From Halichoerus grypus (Eukaryota; Chordata; Mammalia; Carnivora; Phocidae), in the NCBI RefSeq assembly GCF_964656455.1, contig NC_135726.1, positions 33,695,930 through 33,759,929 of the forward strand: a stretch of 64,000 bases of DNA, read 5' to 3'. This document shows, piece after piece, positions 1 to 11,318 of the stretch. The position numbers and the translations under genes are program-made. The notes under the pieces are model-generated. The model had not been told where the DNA came from, searched no databases, and saw nothing but the letters and a program-made list of their open reading frames with translations. The stretch's first letter is position 1; every line of letters begins with the position of its first letter.

Positions 1-539
1 CCTCTGAAGACCACAGACAGTCTTCCTTGATTTCCTGCCCTCTGTCCTTGAACCTAAATCTAGCAGTTTCTTTAAGTTGTAAAAACAAGGACACAAAGCC
101 TGGTACAGGTACCTTGTTGCAAGTCCCACCCAGCTGGCCTGGTTTTGTTATCTGTAGAACTGGAAGGTGTAGTGCTAAGCAGAAAAACAATTCTGATTGC
201 CATGCATTCGAATTTGGGGGGCTTATTTCGACTATCATTATAGAAATTTACTTTCAAGAATACCTCTTCTGTGAAGCAAAGGACAGTCACATTAGCAAGG
301 TCATAGGAAGGGCTCTTGGAATGAGGGTCCTCTCCAGAATGGACATCTTCACACCAGCTTGGACCACTTCCCCTGCCATCCCCCACCTGGATAACATACA
401 CATCTACTTGCTTAGCTGGACAGTGAATCTCCACTTATATAAAGACTCAAGGCTTTAGGTCTTAAGTTCTGGCTGTCCTCATTCACTAGAGAAGCTTAAA
501 AATAGTTCTTTGCTTATGGAAATCACTTCACAGCTTACA
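1..539. other. Unassigned non-coding sequence
   Basis: I see no recognisable gene or repeat here. Short open frames exist on both strands but they overlap each other and have no coding character, so I regard them as chance. Confidence 0.5.
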
Positions 540-700
540 AATTGTTTTCACAACCTTAATTTCATTTGAGCCTTAAAACAGCCCTGTGATGGGAAAGCTG
601 AGGTCCAGACAGGTTAGGTGATAAGCCTAAGGGCAAGCAGAAGGTAGGAGGAAGAGCTAGGAACAGAACGCAGGTCTTCTCATTAAGATCCTATCTCCTG
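540..700 (-). repeat. MIR SINE fragment (ancient)
   Basis: In plus orientation it reads like the reverse of the MIR core: a 'ccttaaaacagccctgtgatgg' type start, then 'gaaagctgaggtccagacaggtta' and 'gagctaggaacagaac', matching the MIR order (fall in counts, cytosine-poor core, tRNA-related end). It is highly diverged, as expected for a repeat that spread before the placental radiation. Ends are approximate. Confidence 0.7.
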
Positions 701-939
701 CACAGCACAGAACTGCCTTTTCTTATCTACCACCACCTACCATGGACAGATGACCATGGCGAACTACACTGCCATGTTTTTACCTGCTCCACTAACAACC
801 AGAAGAACAAACTTGTCAGCAACCCATAACTTTAGTTCACCCATCTCCACCACTCGCCAAACCCCTAAATTCCCCAAATCTACCAACGGAGCAGGTCTAG
901 CTAAATGTCTTTCCACACAGGGGAGACAATGCAGGATTG

Positions 940-1170
940 TGGTGTAAGTATAGGCTTTTGAGTCAGGCAGACTTGAGCACATACCTTGGCTCTGTCACTT
1001 CCCGATGGGTAATGTGGGCAAGTCACTTAACTTCTCTGACTCAGTGTTCTTCTCTGTAAAATGGGAATACTAATCCCCATACCATAAGGTTTCTGCAAGA
1101 AATAAATAATACATCCATGAATTAAATAATAAGCTTAAAGGGGTCAAACACAGTTACCTGATTCATAGTG
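940..1170 (+). repeat. MIR SINE fragment (ancient)
   Basis: Contains the MIR core in sense: 'gggcaagtcacttaactt', then 'ctctgtaaaatgggaata', preceded by the tRNA-like part around 'tttgagtcaggcagactt'. Diverged but almost full length. Confidence 0.85.
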
Positions 1171-1175
1171 AATTC

Positions 1176-1689
1176 AACAAATGGTACTAGTAGTCACTAA
1201 ATAATAACAATAATGACAATAATGCCTGGAAGCTACACCAGAGAAGCAGGGGCAAACCTGTTACCTCAGGAGGCCTGAGCATTTCTTCCCTGGTGTGTGA
1301 CCACTATACAAAGGTCTTTCCAATTGTGGGAGGACCAGAGCACACACCCAACAAACATCCCCTTGCACCATTCATCAGGCCTAACAAGAGCTACATCAAT
1401 GCTGGATTTATTGGGTGTAGGATGCAGAAAATACACTGGGGGAGGAGGGGTGGGTTGTATAATCAGGTGTGTGATTAGTCATGCTAATGGCATTTATTAT
1501 ACTATGAGTAAAACTAATTTACAATAATTTAATCATCAACAAACAACTGTGCAGGAAGAAGAAGCCGAGTTGTCAGATTTTCAAATATGGGCTCTTAGCT
1601 AACAGTTCCAGTGTGACCCTGAGCTTGTGTAATTCTGGAGGGGAAAAACTGGGGCCAAGTCTCAGTGTGTCTGCAAGAAAGATGACCAG
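1176..1689. other. Unassigned non-coding sequence
   Basis: No gene or confident repeat. A short A/T-rich stretch (about 1195-1225) precedes ordinary low-copy sequence. Confidence 0.5.
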
Positions 1690-1900
1690 CATTTGCATAG
1701 CAGCTCTAGAGTTTACAAAATACCTACATGGATGGAATCTCATTTGACTCCTGAGATAACCTTCCACAGTAATGCATTTTTTCACCCTATTTAAGATGAC
1801 AAACTCGGGTTGAGAGGTGAGAAGGGGCACTAGATAACTCAAAACCAGGACTTCTGATTCCAAATCTTGTATCCTTCTTTCTAAACCAGTGGAAATCATT
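1690..1900 (-). repeat. MIR SINE fragment (ancient)
   Basis: Order of motifs in plus orientation (element tail, 'atctcatttgactcctgag', 'accctatttaagatgacaaa', 'aaccaggacttctgattcc') follows an inverted MIR. Strongly diverged. Confidence 0.7.
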
Positions 1901-2069
1901 CAGAGGTGTGCATCTGGAGCTCCCGTGAGGTCTTAAAGAAATATACACAAAGCTGAGCCCCAGAGTATTGTTATTATGATTCAGGAATGCTGGGATGAAG
2001 GACAGGAATCTGAATCAGACACATGCTCCAAGATGAAGAGAGAGGGGACAGCCCAGGATGGTGGAGGGC

Positions 2070-2265
2070 ACAGGTTAGACTCTTCTCTGCATATATTTAA
2101 AACTTGACTCCATCCTCTTACCAACTGTGTGACCTGGTAAAGTCACTTAATCTTTCTGGGCCTTGGTTTTCTCATCTGCAAATGGGGATGATAATACCTA
2201 CATCCTGAAAAAATATAACTTATGAGACAATGTAAATGAAAGCAAATGAGAAAACATGACTTAAG
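2070..2265 (+). repeat. MIR SINE fragment (ancient)
   Basis: Sense MIR core: 'accaactgtgtgacctgg', 'agtcacttaatctttctg', 'ctcatctgcaaatgggga', followed by 'tgataatacctac'. Confidence 0.85.
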
Positions 2266-3539
2266 TTCTAATAGAGGAGTGCATAAATGTCAGTTACCCT
2301 CCGTTCCCTTGGATAGCAGATATTTGAAACAAGAAGTCGAGGATGTGATAGATATTTCTTTTGCTACCAAGAGCTGTTGTTTTCCTGAATGAAAATCTAT
2401 TGTAAAATGTTTTTAATTTAATGCTTAAAAAGAAAAAAATAAGTAGAAAACAACCTGCTCCCTAAGAACTGAGCACTCAGGTTTTCCTGTCAAAAGATCA
2501 GCCACAGAACCCAGGCGGTTCTCTTAACACCCAGTTACTGCAGCAGCTGGCCCCGCAGCTTGGACAATCCTTCCAGGCACAGACTCCTCCTCAACCAGGA
2601 GGAGAGCTCCAGTACTGTTTCCATTTTTGCTATTTGAGAAAAACAAAAGGGTCAAATAAAAGGCATTCTCCTTCTGCTAGGGAGTCCCCAGGAAAAGAGA
2701 ATCAGTGAGTCCCTTGTAGCTGGAGTAAATGCATTACAGATATTCTGAATCTCTGGTTCTTTGGGGCTCAGGAAAAAGCCCTTGTAATGTCTTCTCAACC
2801 TTGATCTAACTTGCTGAGGTTCCTGCTGGCCCTACCCATTTGGTCACACGGCGGAGGCTTGCCACCAGAAGGTCTTGGTTGTTCTAACACAGGTGTGGAG
2901 GTTTCTCCCCCTTTCTAAGCAAAGCTGATCGGACCTCTTAGCTCAAGTCTCTGCTGTCCTTATCCCCTGGTCAGACCAGTTCTCCGGATGGAAGGAGATA
3001 CTCTGAGAGAATCAGTCCAGAAACCCCAGGAGCCCATGACTCAGCCCTCTCCTGCCTCCCAGTGCAGGTCAGAGAACCTCGTTACCAAATCTTAGGTGTT
3101 CTCACTGGGCTCTGGAGGAAAAAAAGCTGGCTTCGGCCAGCCTTGGGAATGCTTCACCTGTCAAAGCAAGAAGCTTAATGAGCTGGTGATGGAGAAAAAA
3201 GTGCCCCATCTTTTTAAACCTGGGCTTAATCCTGGCTGCCTAATTGTACCCAGCTATTCCATGACTCCATCCCAGCCTGGTCTCAAGTGTCCCGTGAGAG
3301 GGCCTGACTGGCTGGCCACACAGGCAAAGAGCAGGGAAGGCCTATTACTAACCAAATTAGATCCCAAACTCAACACAGAGAAATCCATGTCGGCTGGCTA
3401 GGTGGCCCACAGATGCTGACCCATAACCCAGAAGTCCCACACAGGAAGTACGCCAGCTATGTTGGGTTGGTAGAAATGCATTGCATGAGGGAAAAAAAGG
3501 AAATTCTACAGTTGTACCTAACTGTGTAATTCCAGGTAG
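2266..3539. other. Unassigned low-copy sequence
   Basis: No recognisable repeat family and no convincing coding frame. Some frames stay open for about 100 codons near 3096-3401 but show no codon-position bias or splice context that I would trust. Confidence 0.5.
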
Positions 3540-3625
3540 TTAAAAACATTTCTTTTTTTTAATTTAATTTTACTTTATTATGTTAGTCACCATACAGTAC
3601 ATCATTAGTTTAAAAACATTTCTTT
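3540..3625 (-). mobile_element. Very short 5'-truncated L1 insertion with TSD
   Basis: About 54 bp of L1 3' end (3556-3609, minus strand) with a T-rich stretch at its left side (the element's poly(A)) and 'gtcaccatacagtacatcat', which matches the extreme 3' UTR of the full-length L1s at 33.9 kb and 63.9 kb. It is bounded by a direct repeat 'ttaaaaacatttcttt' at 3540-3555 and 3610-3625. This is the signature of target-primed reverse transcription that stopped almost immediately. Confidence 0.9.
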
Positions 3626-4033
3626 CTGAAGATTTCACCTAAAAAATATTAGATTTCTGGTTTCTTTTACAAAATCTAACTATATTAGGCCCCTATTCTG
3701 TGAGTGTTGCTGGTCAGCTAGAAGTCAATAGTAGATGCCCCTATGATTGGGGCGTATGAGCACTAGCTCCCCACTGTCCCCACCACTCCCTATTGCCCCT
3801 TGATATTGCCCCTTGAAAGCCTTTGTGTTTGTCACTCTTGATGACTGTTTCCTGACCTAGGCTTGGGTTTCTTCATCTGTACAATGACAGTGTTAGCCAG
3901 AATGGACCCTATAGTATTTCAGGAGCCCTAGCTGATCCCACAGCCCCCCCAGAAGGCTGTGAGCTGGGATCAGAGATGCTGGAGCAGTTAAATAAAACAC
4001 CAGGCTATTCACTCCAGAGGTGCTTGGGGAGAA
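3626..4033. other. Unassigned sequence upstream of the exon-like segment
   Basis: No clear gene. The part around 3840-3895 weakly resembles a MIR core ('gggtttcttcatctgtac') but is too short to call firmly. Confidence 0.4.
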
Positions 4034-4113
4034 GTGCATGCCCTCCTCTCTGGGGCACACAACCATCCTCAGAGCCCACCCATCACTGCCCACTGGTCTC
4101 CCTCACCCTCCAG

Positions 4114-4339
4114 CAAGACAGTCATTGCCATGAACAGCTCCAACCGGAAGAGCCTGACACACTGCTGCACTCAGAGGGACTGTTACTTCTCCACGTTCTA
4201 CTCTCTCCGGCAGTACTACCACTCCAACCCCTTCCCATGGCCAGATTTAATAAAGGACAGGCGAGAAGAAATATGGCAGGACTCCAAAGGGAAAGGGTTT
4301 GAGGATGGGCCAGTGGGGTGCTTGCTGGGAGCTCGTTAG
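4114..4339 (+). other. Candidate coding exon (or exon relic), product unknown
   Basis: An open frame runs through this segment (frame set by codon AAG at 4115, stop TAG at 4337-4339). Two things raise it above chance. First, a pyrimidine-rich tract ending in 'accctccag' (4105-4113) is a good 3' splice site just before it. Second, codons from 4115 to about 4246 show strong third-position G/C preference (about 35 of 44), unlike the surrounding sequence. The predicted peptide is polar with Cys, Tyr and Ser-rich patches, including 'HCCTQRDCYFSTFYSLRQYY'. I do not recognise the family. There is no obvious 5' splice site, so it would be a terminal exon, or the signal fades after about 4290. It could be a decayed exon or a chance G/C-biased frame. 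Confidence 0.3.
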
Positions 4340-4379
4340 GGCAAGAATGCCCAGCCAAGACAAGGTGCGTGCCTGCCGG

Positions 4380-4740
4380 CCTCTAATTGCACACCCCATT
4401 TTGCCCCCTCCATTCAGCCAACCCGCAGAGCATCCCGACGTTTAAAGATTACCAAGGCGAGTTTGTAACGAAGCCTCTCCCTCTTTGTCTGTCCTTGCAC
4501 CAACAGCAGCAGAAGGGATACTAATTAGAGGGTGAATTATTAGCTTCCCATGGTGCACTGCAGGGACATTAAAAATGAGGGGACTTTGCTGCTTGCCTTT
4601 TAGATGGTTAGTCTTGGTTTAATATATTCGTGTTTCTAGGTGAGCAGCAGGGGACAGTTTTTATGATTATAATTGTTGCATAATTACTGGCCTAAGGTTG
4701 CCTATTGTTAAATAAAAATGCTGAGATACTAATGTTTTAT
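4380..4740. promoter_or_regulatory. Possible conserved non-coding element
   Basis: This stretch has no recognisable repeat and carries a cluster of homeodomain-type TAAT/ATTA cores, including 'ctctaattgc' (4381-4390), 'ctaattagag' near 4523, 'gaattattag' near 4533 and 'gcataattactgg' near 4678. Low repeat content plus such clustering is typical of developmental enhancers, but conservation cannot be judged from one sequence. This is inference. Confidence 0.25.
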
Positions 4741-5879
4741 TGAACAGTACAAGGAGATAAAATTGTAATATCTTTTCCTGAGCAATTGAAGCTGCTCATT
4801 TGCAGCATAGTGACAACTCCTAGTTTTCTTCTGGAAGAGGTGGATGGGTTCTGCCTAGCCTGGAAGTCAAATGTGAAATATTTGCTTGGGGGAAAAAAAA
4901 GGAGCAGAGAAAGAAAAGAGAAGCCAGGGAGCTCCTGCATGCACCCTCACAATCTCTGCATGTTGCAGGGGGCAAGGGTTTAAGACCTGGGTCAACACAC
5001 ATGCACTGAACATGAAGGCTGACTCTCAGCCAGCTGGTTCTTGGGCAACAAAATGCCACAGTCTTTCCCATGAAGTACATCCCTTCCTGCAAGAAAAACA
5101 CTGAGGCAAAGGGACACTGAGGCAAAGACAGCAAAGGTTGTCTTTGCTTGCCAAGTTAGGGATGTGGCCACCATCAGGTGGACAAATGGGGTCCAACATT
5201 CTTTCCTTGGGCAACTCTTAAACTTTCAATCCTTCCAGTCACTAAGAAGTTACCTGGAATCAGCCAGGCAACACATCTCTAATATTTCCCAATTCCACCT
5301 CTTTCTCCTCACCCCCTCATTTCACCCTAAGCAGCCAACCCCAAGCCCTTGTATGGTCTCCCTGACTCCGGGTCTCCTAACTGCAACCCATCTTTCCCAT
5401 TTTGCAGGGATTTCTGCCCCCAGGCAAGGGACAATTCCTACCAGGAACTGACCAGATGAAAAAAAAAAAAAAAGAGAGAGAGAGAGAGAATGCATCTGAG
5501 TCAGGTCGGCTGCCTCACAAGGCCAGGAAGCATAAAGAAGTGTGGGAAATGCATTCAGTTTGGACAGAAAGCAAATGCCCGATCCCTTTGGTCTGGCCCC
5601 TTAGGTGCCCCATTCCTCAGAAAGATAACATGAAATAGATCACTGATTTTACTGCTCATCCAGGTATGTACAGCTAGGAAAATGGAGGCAGAGAATGGGC
5701 AGAGCAAACCTGAATTTCAGGAAGTCAGAGCGAGTGGCAGCTCCCTCCCCAGAAGACCCTTGGGGCTTCCCTAGACCTGGCCCAGCAGAGGCTCCTGGTT
5801 CTTGGCCAAGACTTTCATAGTAGGCATACAATAAAAACCAACTTTCCTCTCTACAGGTTTCCACGTGTTTCTTCCAGAG
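4741..5879. other. Unassigned sequence with a short A/GA tract
   Basis: No gene or confident interspersed repeat. A simple poly(A)-(GA)n tract lies at about 5459-5490. Confidence 0.5.
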
Positions 5880-6035
5880 CCAACCTCAGTCTTGTGGAAA
5901 GAGCCCTGGACAGGAGTCAGTTAGCCTGAGTTTTATTCCTGGCTCAGCCACACCTCTGCAATTCTTTGACAAGTCACTTCAACTCTTATCTTTGGAACAG
6001 AAATCACATCACCACTCTGACTACCTCACACAATT
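5880..6035 (+). repeat. MIR SINE fragment (ancient)
   Basis: Sense MIR features: 'gaaagagccctggacaggag', 'cctgagttttattcctggc', 'acaagtcacttcaactct'. Diverged. Confidence 0.75.
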
Positions 6036-6747
6036 CATGTGAGGCCTTGAGTGGACTTCAAAGAACCAAGGACTGTCAGTCGGAAGGAGCTCATCTGGTC
6101 CAATTTCTTTCCAAATTCAGGAAATGAATTTGGAAGTGCTTTCCAGAGCATTCCTGACAGATGTTCATCCTCCCTCTGCACCAAAATGAAGACTCCAGAG
6201 AGCTCAGAGCAGCTCGTCCTTTTGCTGGACGGCTCGGATTTTGCTTCCTCAGGTGAGCTAGACCTGCCCAGCCCTGGTCCCAGGGCTGCCCTGAGCTGCA
6301 TCTCCTCTGCAGAGTGGCCCCACAGATATCTGAAGACAGTAATTTGCCTGCGCTTGGTCTGTACTCCAGTACAACTATCCCAGATTCCTCAGCCATTCTT
6401 CATGCTTCGAATCTTTTGTTATCTTCCTCCTACACCAGAAAAGAAAACAACTCCATATGCAACCTGACTGGTCTGGAACACAACGACCTCCCTCAGTCTC
6501 ATCACTATATACTGCTGTTAATGCAGTCAACAACTATGCAGGCTTTTTAGCAGGCATATCACACAATTGGCTCATATTGAGCCTGTGTGCAACTAAATAC
6601 TCTGGATCTTTGTCATATAAATGGCTTTCATTTGGAAAATGAAAGGTCTTGCCCTTCCTTTACACATACAATTGATTATTTTAAAAACTAAATGTATGAT
6701 TTTATATTTCTTTGTTTTGTTTCAATATGTTGGTTTAGATATCTCTT
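6036..6747. other. Unassigned low-copy sequence
   Basis: No repeat family recognised. An ATG at 6186 is followed by a 22-codon open frame that runs into a consensus-like 5' splice site 'cctcaggtgagc' (about 6247-6258). This could be a first coding exon by chance. There is no supporting promoter or downstream exon. Confidence 0.4.
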
Positions 6748-6994
6748 TCAAAACCATGATAAATTTTATTTTTTTTTTATTTTTTAGATTTTTTTTTTTT
6801 TTTATTTGAGAGAGAGAATGAGAGAGAGAGAGAGCACAAGAGGGGGGAGTGCGAGAGGGAGAAGGAGACTCCCTGCCGAGTAGGGAGCCCGATGCGGGAC
6901 TCGATCCCGGGACTCCAGGATCATGACCTGAGCCGAAGGCAGTCGCTTAACCAACTGAGCCACCCAGGCGCCCTCAAAACCATGATAAATTTTA
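6748..6994 (-). mobile_element. SINEC (carnivore tRNA-derived SINE), full length
   Basis: Minus-strand SINEC: poly(T) and 'ttatttgagagagag' at the left (A-tail and CT tract), ending in 'gagccacccaggcgccc' (the element's 5' head) at 6973. A perfect 21-bp target-site duplication flanks it at 6748-6768 and 6974-6994. The perfect duplication and good match to the consensus head indicate a fairly recent insertion. The tRNA-derived head carries pol III A- and B-box-like segments. Confidence 0.95.
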
Positions 6995-7620
6995 AATCTT
7001 GCTTCTCTCACCCCAGTTTGAATTGGAAAGCTCTGCCTTACACCTTTGTATCATCTGTGGATTTGTTAAACAGACCTTCACTGTCTTTGATGAAAACTGT
7101 TAACAGTACTGATTCATAGGGAATCTATTATATCAGAGTAAAGGAAGTTATCAAGGCTAATAGAAATAAGTTAAATTAGTAAATTGAGGGGTAAGTATAC
7201 AGGTCAACAAAACCTTGAGTATAAAAATAAACATAAAAGAGGAGGAAATGCCTAATGTTTGCCAATAATGAAGGCACCCAAGGTCCTGGGATCAGAGTTG
7301 GATTTGACCAAGTAAAGTTAAGGATCTAGTCATAAAGAGAAATATAAGTTATTTGGAAAAGAGTTAAAACGAGCCTGCGTCCTACAGAGCCTCCAAACCT
7401 GTGGTTTCCCCATGGGTTTAGCTGCAACCTGTACTAATAAATTAAGAAGATGCACATCCATATCTTCTGCCCTTCAGCATAGTTGCTAGAAGGACTTTGG
7501 ACCCGTCAATGGTAGAGCTATCTTTTCTGTAAGCTGTTTGGAGTTATTACTTATATTTTTCTCCCTGACTTCAATATTGATTCAGGGGTATAGAAACCTT
7601 TCAGAGAGGAAAGCACAGGT
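6995..7620. other. Unassigned sequence
   Basis: A/T-rich, without a clear repeat or gene. It lies between a SINE and a truncated L1. Confidence 0.45.
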
Positions 7621-8242
7621 AAAATCCAGTGCATTCCAGCCATCAAAAGGAATGAGATCTTGCCATTTGCAACGATGTGGATGGAACTGGAGGGTATTAT
7701 GCTGAGCGAAATAAGTCAAACAGAGAAAGACATGTATCATATGACCTCACTGATATGAGGAATTCTTAATCTCAGGAAACAAACTGAGGGTTGCTGGAGT
7801 GGGGGGTGGGGTGGGAGGGATGGGGTGACTGGGTGATAGACACTGGGGAGGGTATGTGCTCTGGTAAGTGCTGTGAATTGTGCAAGACTGTTGAATCTCA
7901 GATCTGTACCTCTGAAACAAATAATGCAATATATGTTAAGAAAAAAAAAGAAGAAGAAGAAGAAGATAGCAGGAGGGGAAGAATGAAGGGGGGGAAATTG
8001 GAGGGCTAGACAAACCATGAGAGATGATGGACTCTGAAAAACAAACTGAGGGTTCTAGAGGGGAGGGGTGTGGGAGGATGGGTTAGCCTGGTGATGGGTA
8101 TTGAGGAGGGCACGTTCTGCATGGAGCACTGGATGTTATGCACAAACAATGAATCATGGAACACTACATCTAAAACTAATGATGTAATGTATGGGGATTA
8201 ACATAACAATAAAAAAAATTTAAAAAAAAATCCAGTGCATTC
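7621..8242 (+). mobile_element. Young L1, 5'-truncated (3' end of ORF2 and 3' UTR)
   Basis: About 590 bp of sense L1 (7637-8226), starting in the last codons of ORF2 ('catcaaaaggaatgagatct') and passing through both 3' UTR modules, separated by a (GAA)n tract at 7950-7966, to 'acaataaaaaaaa'. A perfect 16-bp TSD 'aaaatccagtgcattc' occurs at 7621-7636 and 8227-8242. It inserted at the very edge of the MLT1 element to its right. Confidence 0.95.
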
Positions 8243-8716
8243 ACTTCCTAAAGCTGCTGTTAAAAAAAAAAAAAAAAAAAAAGTTACCACAAACTTGGTG
8301 GCTGAAAACAGTAGCAATTTATTCTCTTATAGATCTGGAGGCCAGAAGTCCAAAATCAGTTTCACTGGGCCAAAATCAGAGTGCTGGCAGGCCCACACTT
8401 CCTCCAGCATTGCTAGGGAAGAATCTGTTCTTTGCCTTTTCCAGCTTCTGGTGGCTGACTGCATTCCTTGGCTTGTGGCCACATCTCTCCAACTTCTGCC
8501 TCCTCTTCTGTCTGTGTCAAATCTCCCTCTGCCTCTTAGGATACTTATGATTGGATTTAGGGTCTACCTAGATAATCCAGGATAATTTCCCCATGCCAAG
8601 ATTCTTTGATTTAATCACATCTGTAAAGACCCCTTTTTCTTGGATGACATTTACAGGTTCCAGGGATTGGGTCCTGATATCTTTGTGTGGCCATTTTTTA
8701 GCCTACTATAGCCAGA
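8240..8716 (-). mobile_element. MLT1-type solo LTR (ERVL-MaLR)
   Basis: Read on the minus strand it follows the MLT1 LTR: start near 'tagtaggctaaaaaatggcc', 'aaagatatcaggaccc', 'cttgg...gattatcc', 'ccacaagccaaggaatgcag', 'agaagctggaaaaggcaa', and an end 'gccaccaagtttgtggtaac'. A poly(A) stretch (8262-8282) interrupts its end region. Non-autonomous LTR with no internal sequence. Confidence 0.85.
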
Positions 8717-8717
8717 G

Positions 8718-8732
8718 TCAAAAAAAAGAAAG

Positions 8733-8803
<71 letters not shown>

Positions 8804-8851
8804 AAAGAAAGAAAGAAAGAAAGAAAGAAGGAAGGAAAGGGAGAGAGAGAG

Positions 8852-8902
<51 letters not shown>

Positions 8903-8909
8903 AAAGAAA
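8718..8909. repeat. (GAAA)n microsatellite
   Basis: About 190 bp of GAAA tetranucleotide repeats on the plus strand, with interruptions by GGAA and (GA)n at about 8826-8855. It abuts the MLT1 LTR. Open frames through it are artefacts of the repeat. Confidence 0.98.
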
Positions 8910-9876
8910 ATATTGACCAGAACAAAGTTAGCAACTCTACCTGGACTAGGATCTACCATTCTGGGATAATCACTCCTTAGTCAGTATCCTGGGAAAGATC
9001 ACACATCTATCTTTTAATAGCTGCTTGGGAAATCACTCCAGAAACGTATAAAATCACTCCAGAAGTATATGAAATGTTATTACTGGCTCTCCAAGAAGAA
9101 ATAACCCAGGGCCCACACATAGAAAAATGAAATTATTTAAATCTCTCAAAGGATGTTATTCTTAGGACACACCTGCCTGTAGGTACTTGAGTTCTGGGTC
9201 CCATCAACATAGAAACAAGCAGGCATGAGTGCTGCAAGGTGGGATTCCCCAAGAAGCAGACTCTGATATGGAGTTTGGTATGTAGCATGTTTATGAAGGA
9301 ACACCCTTGGGACCAGCAGCAGTGGGAAGGAGAGGAAGGAAACAGGAGTGGGCAGAGGGAGAAATTGAGCTGTCATGTAGACCCAACAACAGTATTGGCC
9401 AAAACTACATACCCAGAAGCTTTGGAGCTGAAATGATCTTCAGAGTTATCCTGATTTGGAGCAAGATGATGATGGCTTTACACTCCCACATCAACTAAGT
9501 CACTGGATGTGAGTCAACCAGAAAGAGGTATGACTTTGGGCAGGCAGCTGAGATAGTCCCTGAAAAAGCTGAACTCTGGAGGCCATCTGCTGACTGCATT
9601 CCCAGCAGCTAGGCAACAAGTCCTTCCGTGAAGGGGCATCTGGGCCATGCATCACACTTTCCATTGTTTCAGGAGAATACATTCTCTGTCATCGCTGAAC
9701 ACTGAGGCATCATAATGGAGAGATCTCGGGATACATAAAACTTCCAGAGTGGAATGTAGGTGGCTACAAAGTATCATGTTTGGTTTTTTTTTTTTATTGA
9801 GAGTTTTGTTTATTTGGCTGTTACTCATTTAAGATGCTTTCAAGAAACTTGCCATCTTAATTCAGTTTCTTTAAAA
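8910..9876. other. Unassigned sequence, possibly with an old LTR relic
   Basis: The part at about 9160-9670 has an organisation that reminds me of an old mammalian LTR ('gagctgtcatgtagaccc', 'agtattggccaaaact', 'aaggggcatctgggcc'), but I cannot name a family and no TSD is visible. Confidence 0.35.
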
Positions 9877-10811
9877 AGAAACATCACAAGGAACAAGATA
9901 AAAATGTTCACTCTCACCACTCCTATTCACTGTTATGCTGAAGGGTCTAGCCAAGGCAATTTGGTTACAAAATGGAATAAAATGAATCTGGATTGGAAAG
10001 AAAGAAGTAAAACTATTTCTATTTCCAGATGACATGATCTTATATAGAGAAAATCCCAAGGAATCCACTTAAAAAACTATTAGAATTAGTAAGTTTGCAG
10101 GATACAAGATCAATATACAAAGATCAACTATATTTCCTTATACTTGCAAAGGACAATCTGAAAATGAAATTAAGAAAACAATTTCATTTATGATAGCATT
10201 AAAAATAAAATATTTCAGAATACATTAAATAAAAGCAATACAAAATTTATACTCTGAAAACTACAAAACATTGTTGAAAAAATGTAAAGAAAACCTAAAT
10301 AAATGGAAAGACATCCTATGCTCATGGATCAGAAGACAATATTAAGATGTTAATATTGTCCAAAGTAATCTACAGATTCAATACAATCTCTACCAAGGAC
10401 CTTTTTTGTAGAAATGGAAAAGCTCATTCTCAAATTCATATGGAATTACAAGGGGTTCCAAATAGCCAAAACAATCTTGAAAAAGAATAAAGTTGGAGGA
10501 CTCACACTCCTGATTTCAAAACTTACTACAAGGCTACAGTAATCAGAACAGTCTGGTATTAACATAAGGATAGACATATAGACCAATGGAATAGAATTGA
10601 GAGTCCATAATCCCATAGGTCTATGGCCAATTGATTTTTGACAAGGGTGCCAAGACAATTCAATGAGGAAAGAAGAGTCTCTTCGATAGATGATGCCAGG
10701 ATAACTGGATATCTACATGCAAAAGAATGAGGTTAAACCCTTGGATCACTCCTTATTCAAAAATTAATTTGAAATGGATCAAGACCTAAATAACTAACTG
10801 TAAAAGTCTTA

Positions 10812-11056
10812 GAAGAAAGCATAGGTAGGGGCACCTGGGTGACTCAGTCAGTTAAGCATCTGCCTTCGGCTCAGGTCATGATCTCAGGGTCCAGGATCAA
10901 GCCCCACATAAGGCTCTCTGCTCAGCAGGGAGCCTGCTTCTCCCTCTCCCTCTGCTGCTCCCCCTGCTTGTGCACTCTCTCTCTTTCTCTCTCTCTCTCT
11001 GCCAAATAAATAAATAAAATCTTAAAAAAAAAAAAAAGAGGAAGAAAGTATAGGTA
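10812..11056 (+). mobile_element. SINEC inserted in the old L1
   Basis: Head 'ggggcacctgggtgactcag' from 10828, then 'gctcaggtcatgatctcag', a pyrimidine-rich (CT)n part and 'aaataaataaataaaatctt' before poly(A). A near-perfect 16-bp TSD lies at 10812-10827 and 11041-11056, differing at one base. Confidence 0.95.
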
Positions 11057-11318
11057 TAAATCGTAGTGACCTCAGAATAGGCAATGGTTTCTTATATGAC
11101 AATAAAAGTATAAGCAACAGTAACAACAAAATAGATCAGTTGAATTTCTTCAACTTAAAAATTAAAAGCCTTTGTGCTTTCTAAGAATATGACTAAGAAA
11201 GTGGAAGGAACCCACGGAATGAGAAAAAATATTTCAAAATAATATAGATGATAAGGAATTTGTGTCTAGAATATATAAACAACTATTACAACTTCATAAA
11301 AGGACAAACAACCCACTT

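Noticed and set aside
6186..6258. Short first-exon-like frame ending at a splice-donor consensus
   Set aside because: Only 22 codons, no promoter or matching acceptor seen; a chance match is likely.
8593..8959. Long Lys/Glu/Arg-rich or Phe/Leu/Ser-rich open frames
   Set aside because: Pure translations of the (GAAA)n microsatellite.
10820..11040. tRNA gene in the SINE heads
   Set aside because: The SINE heads are tRNA-derived but have lost cloverleaf pairing and carry SINE bodies and tails, so they are not tRNA genes.
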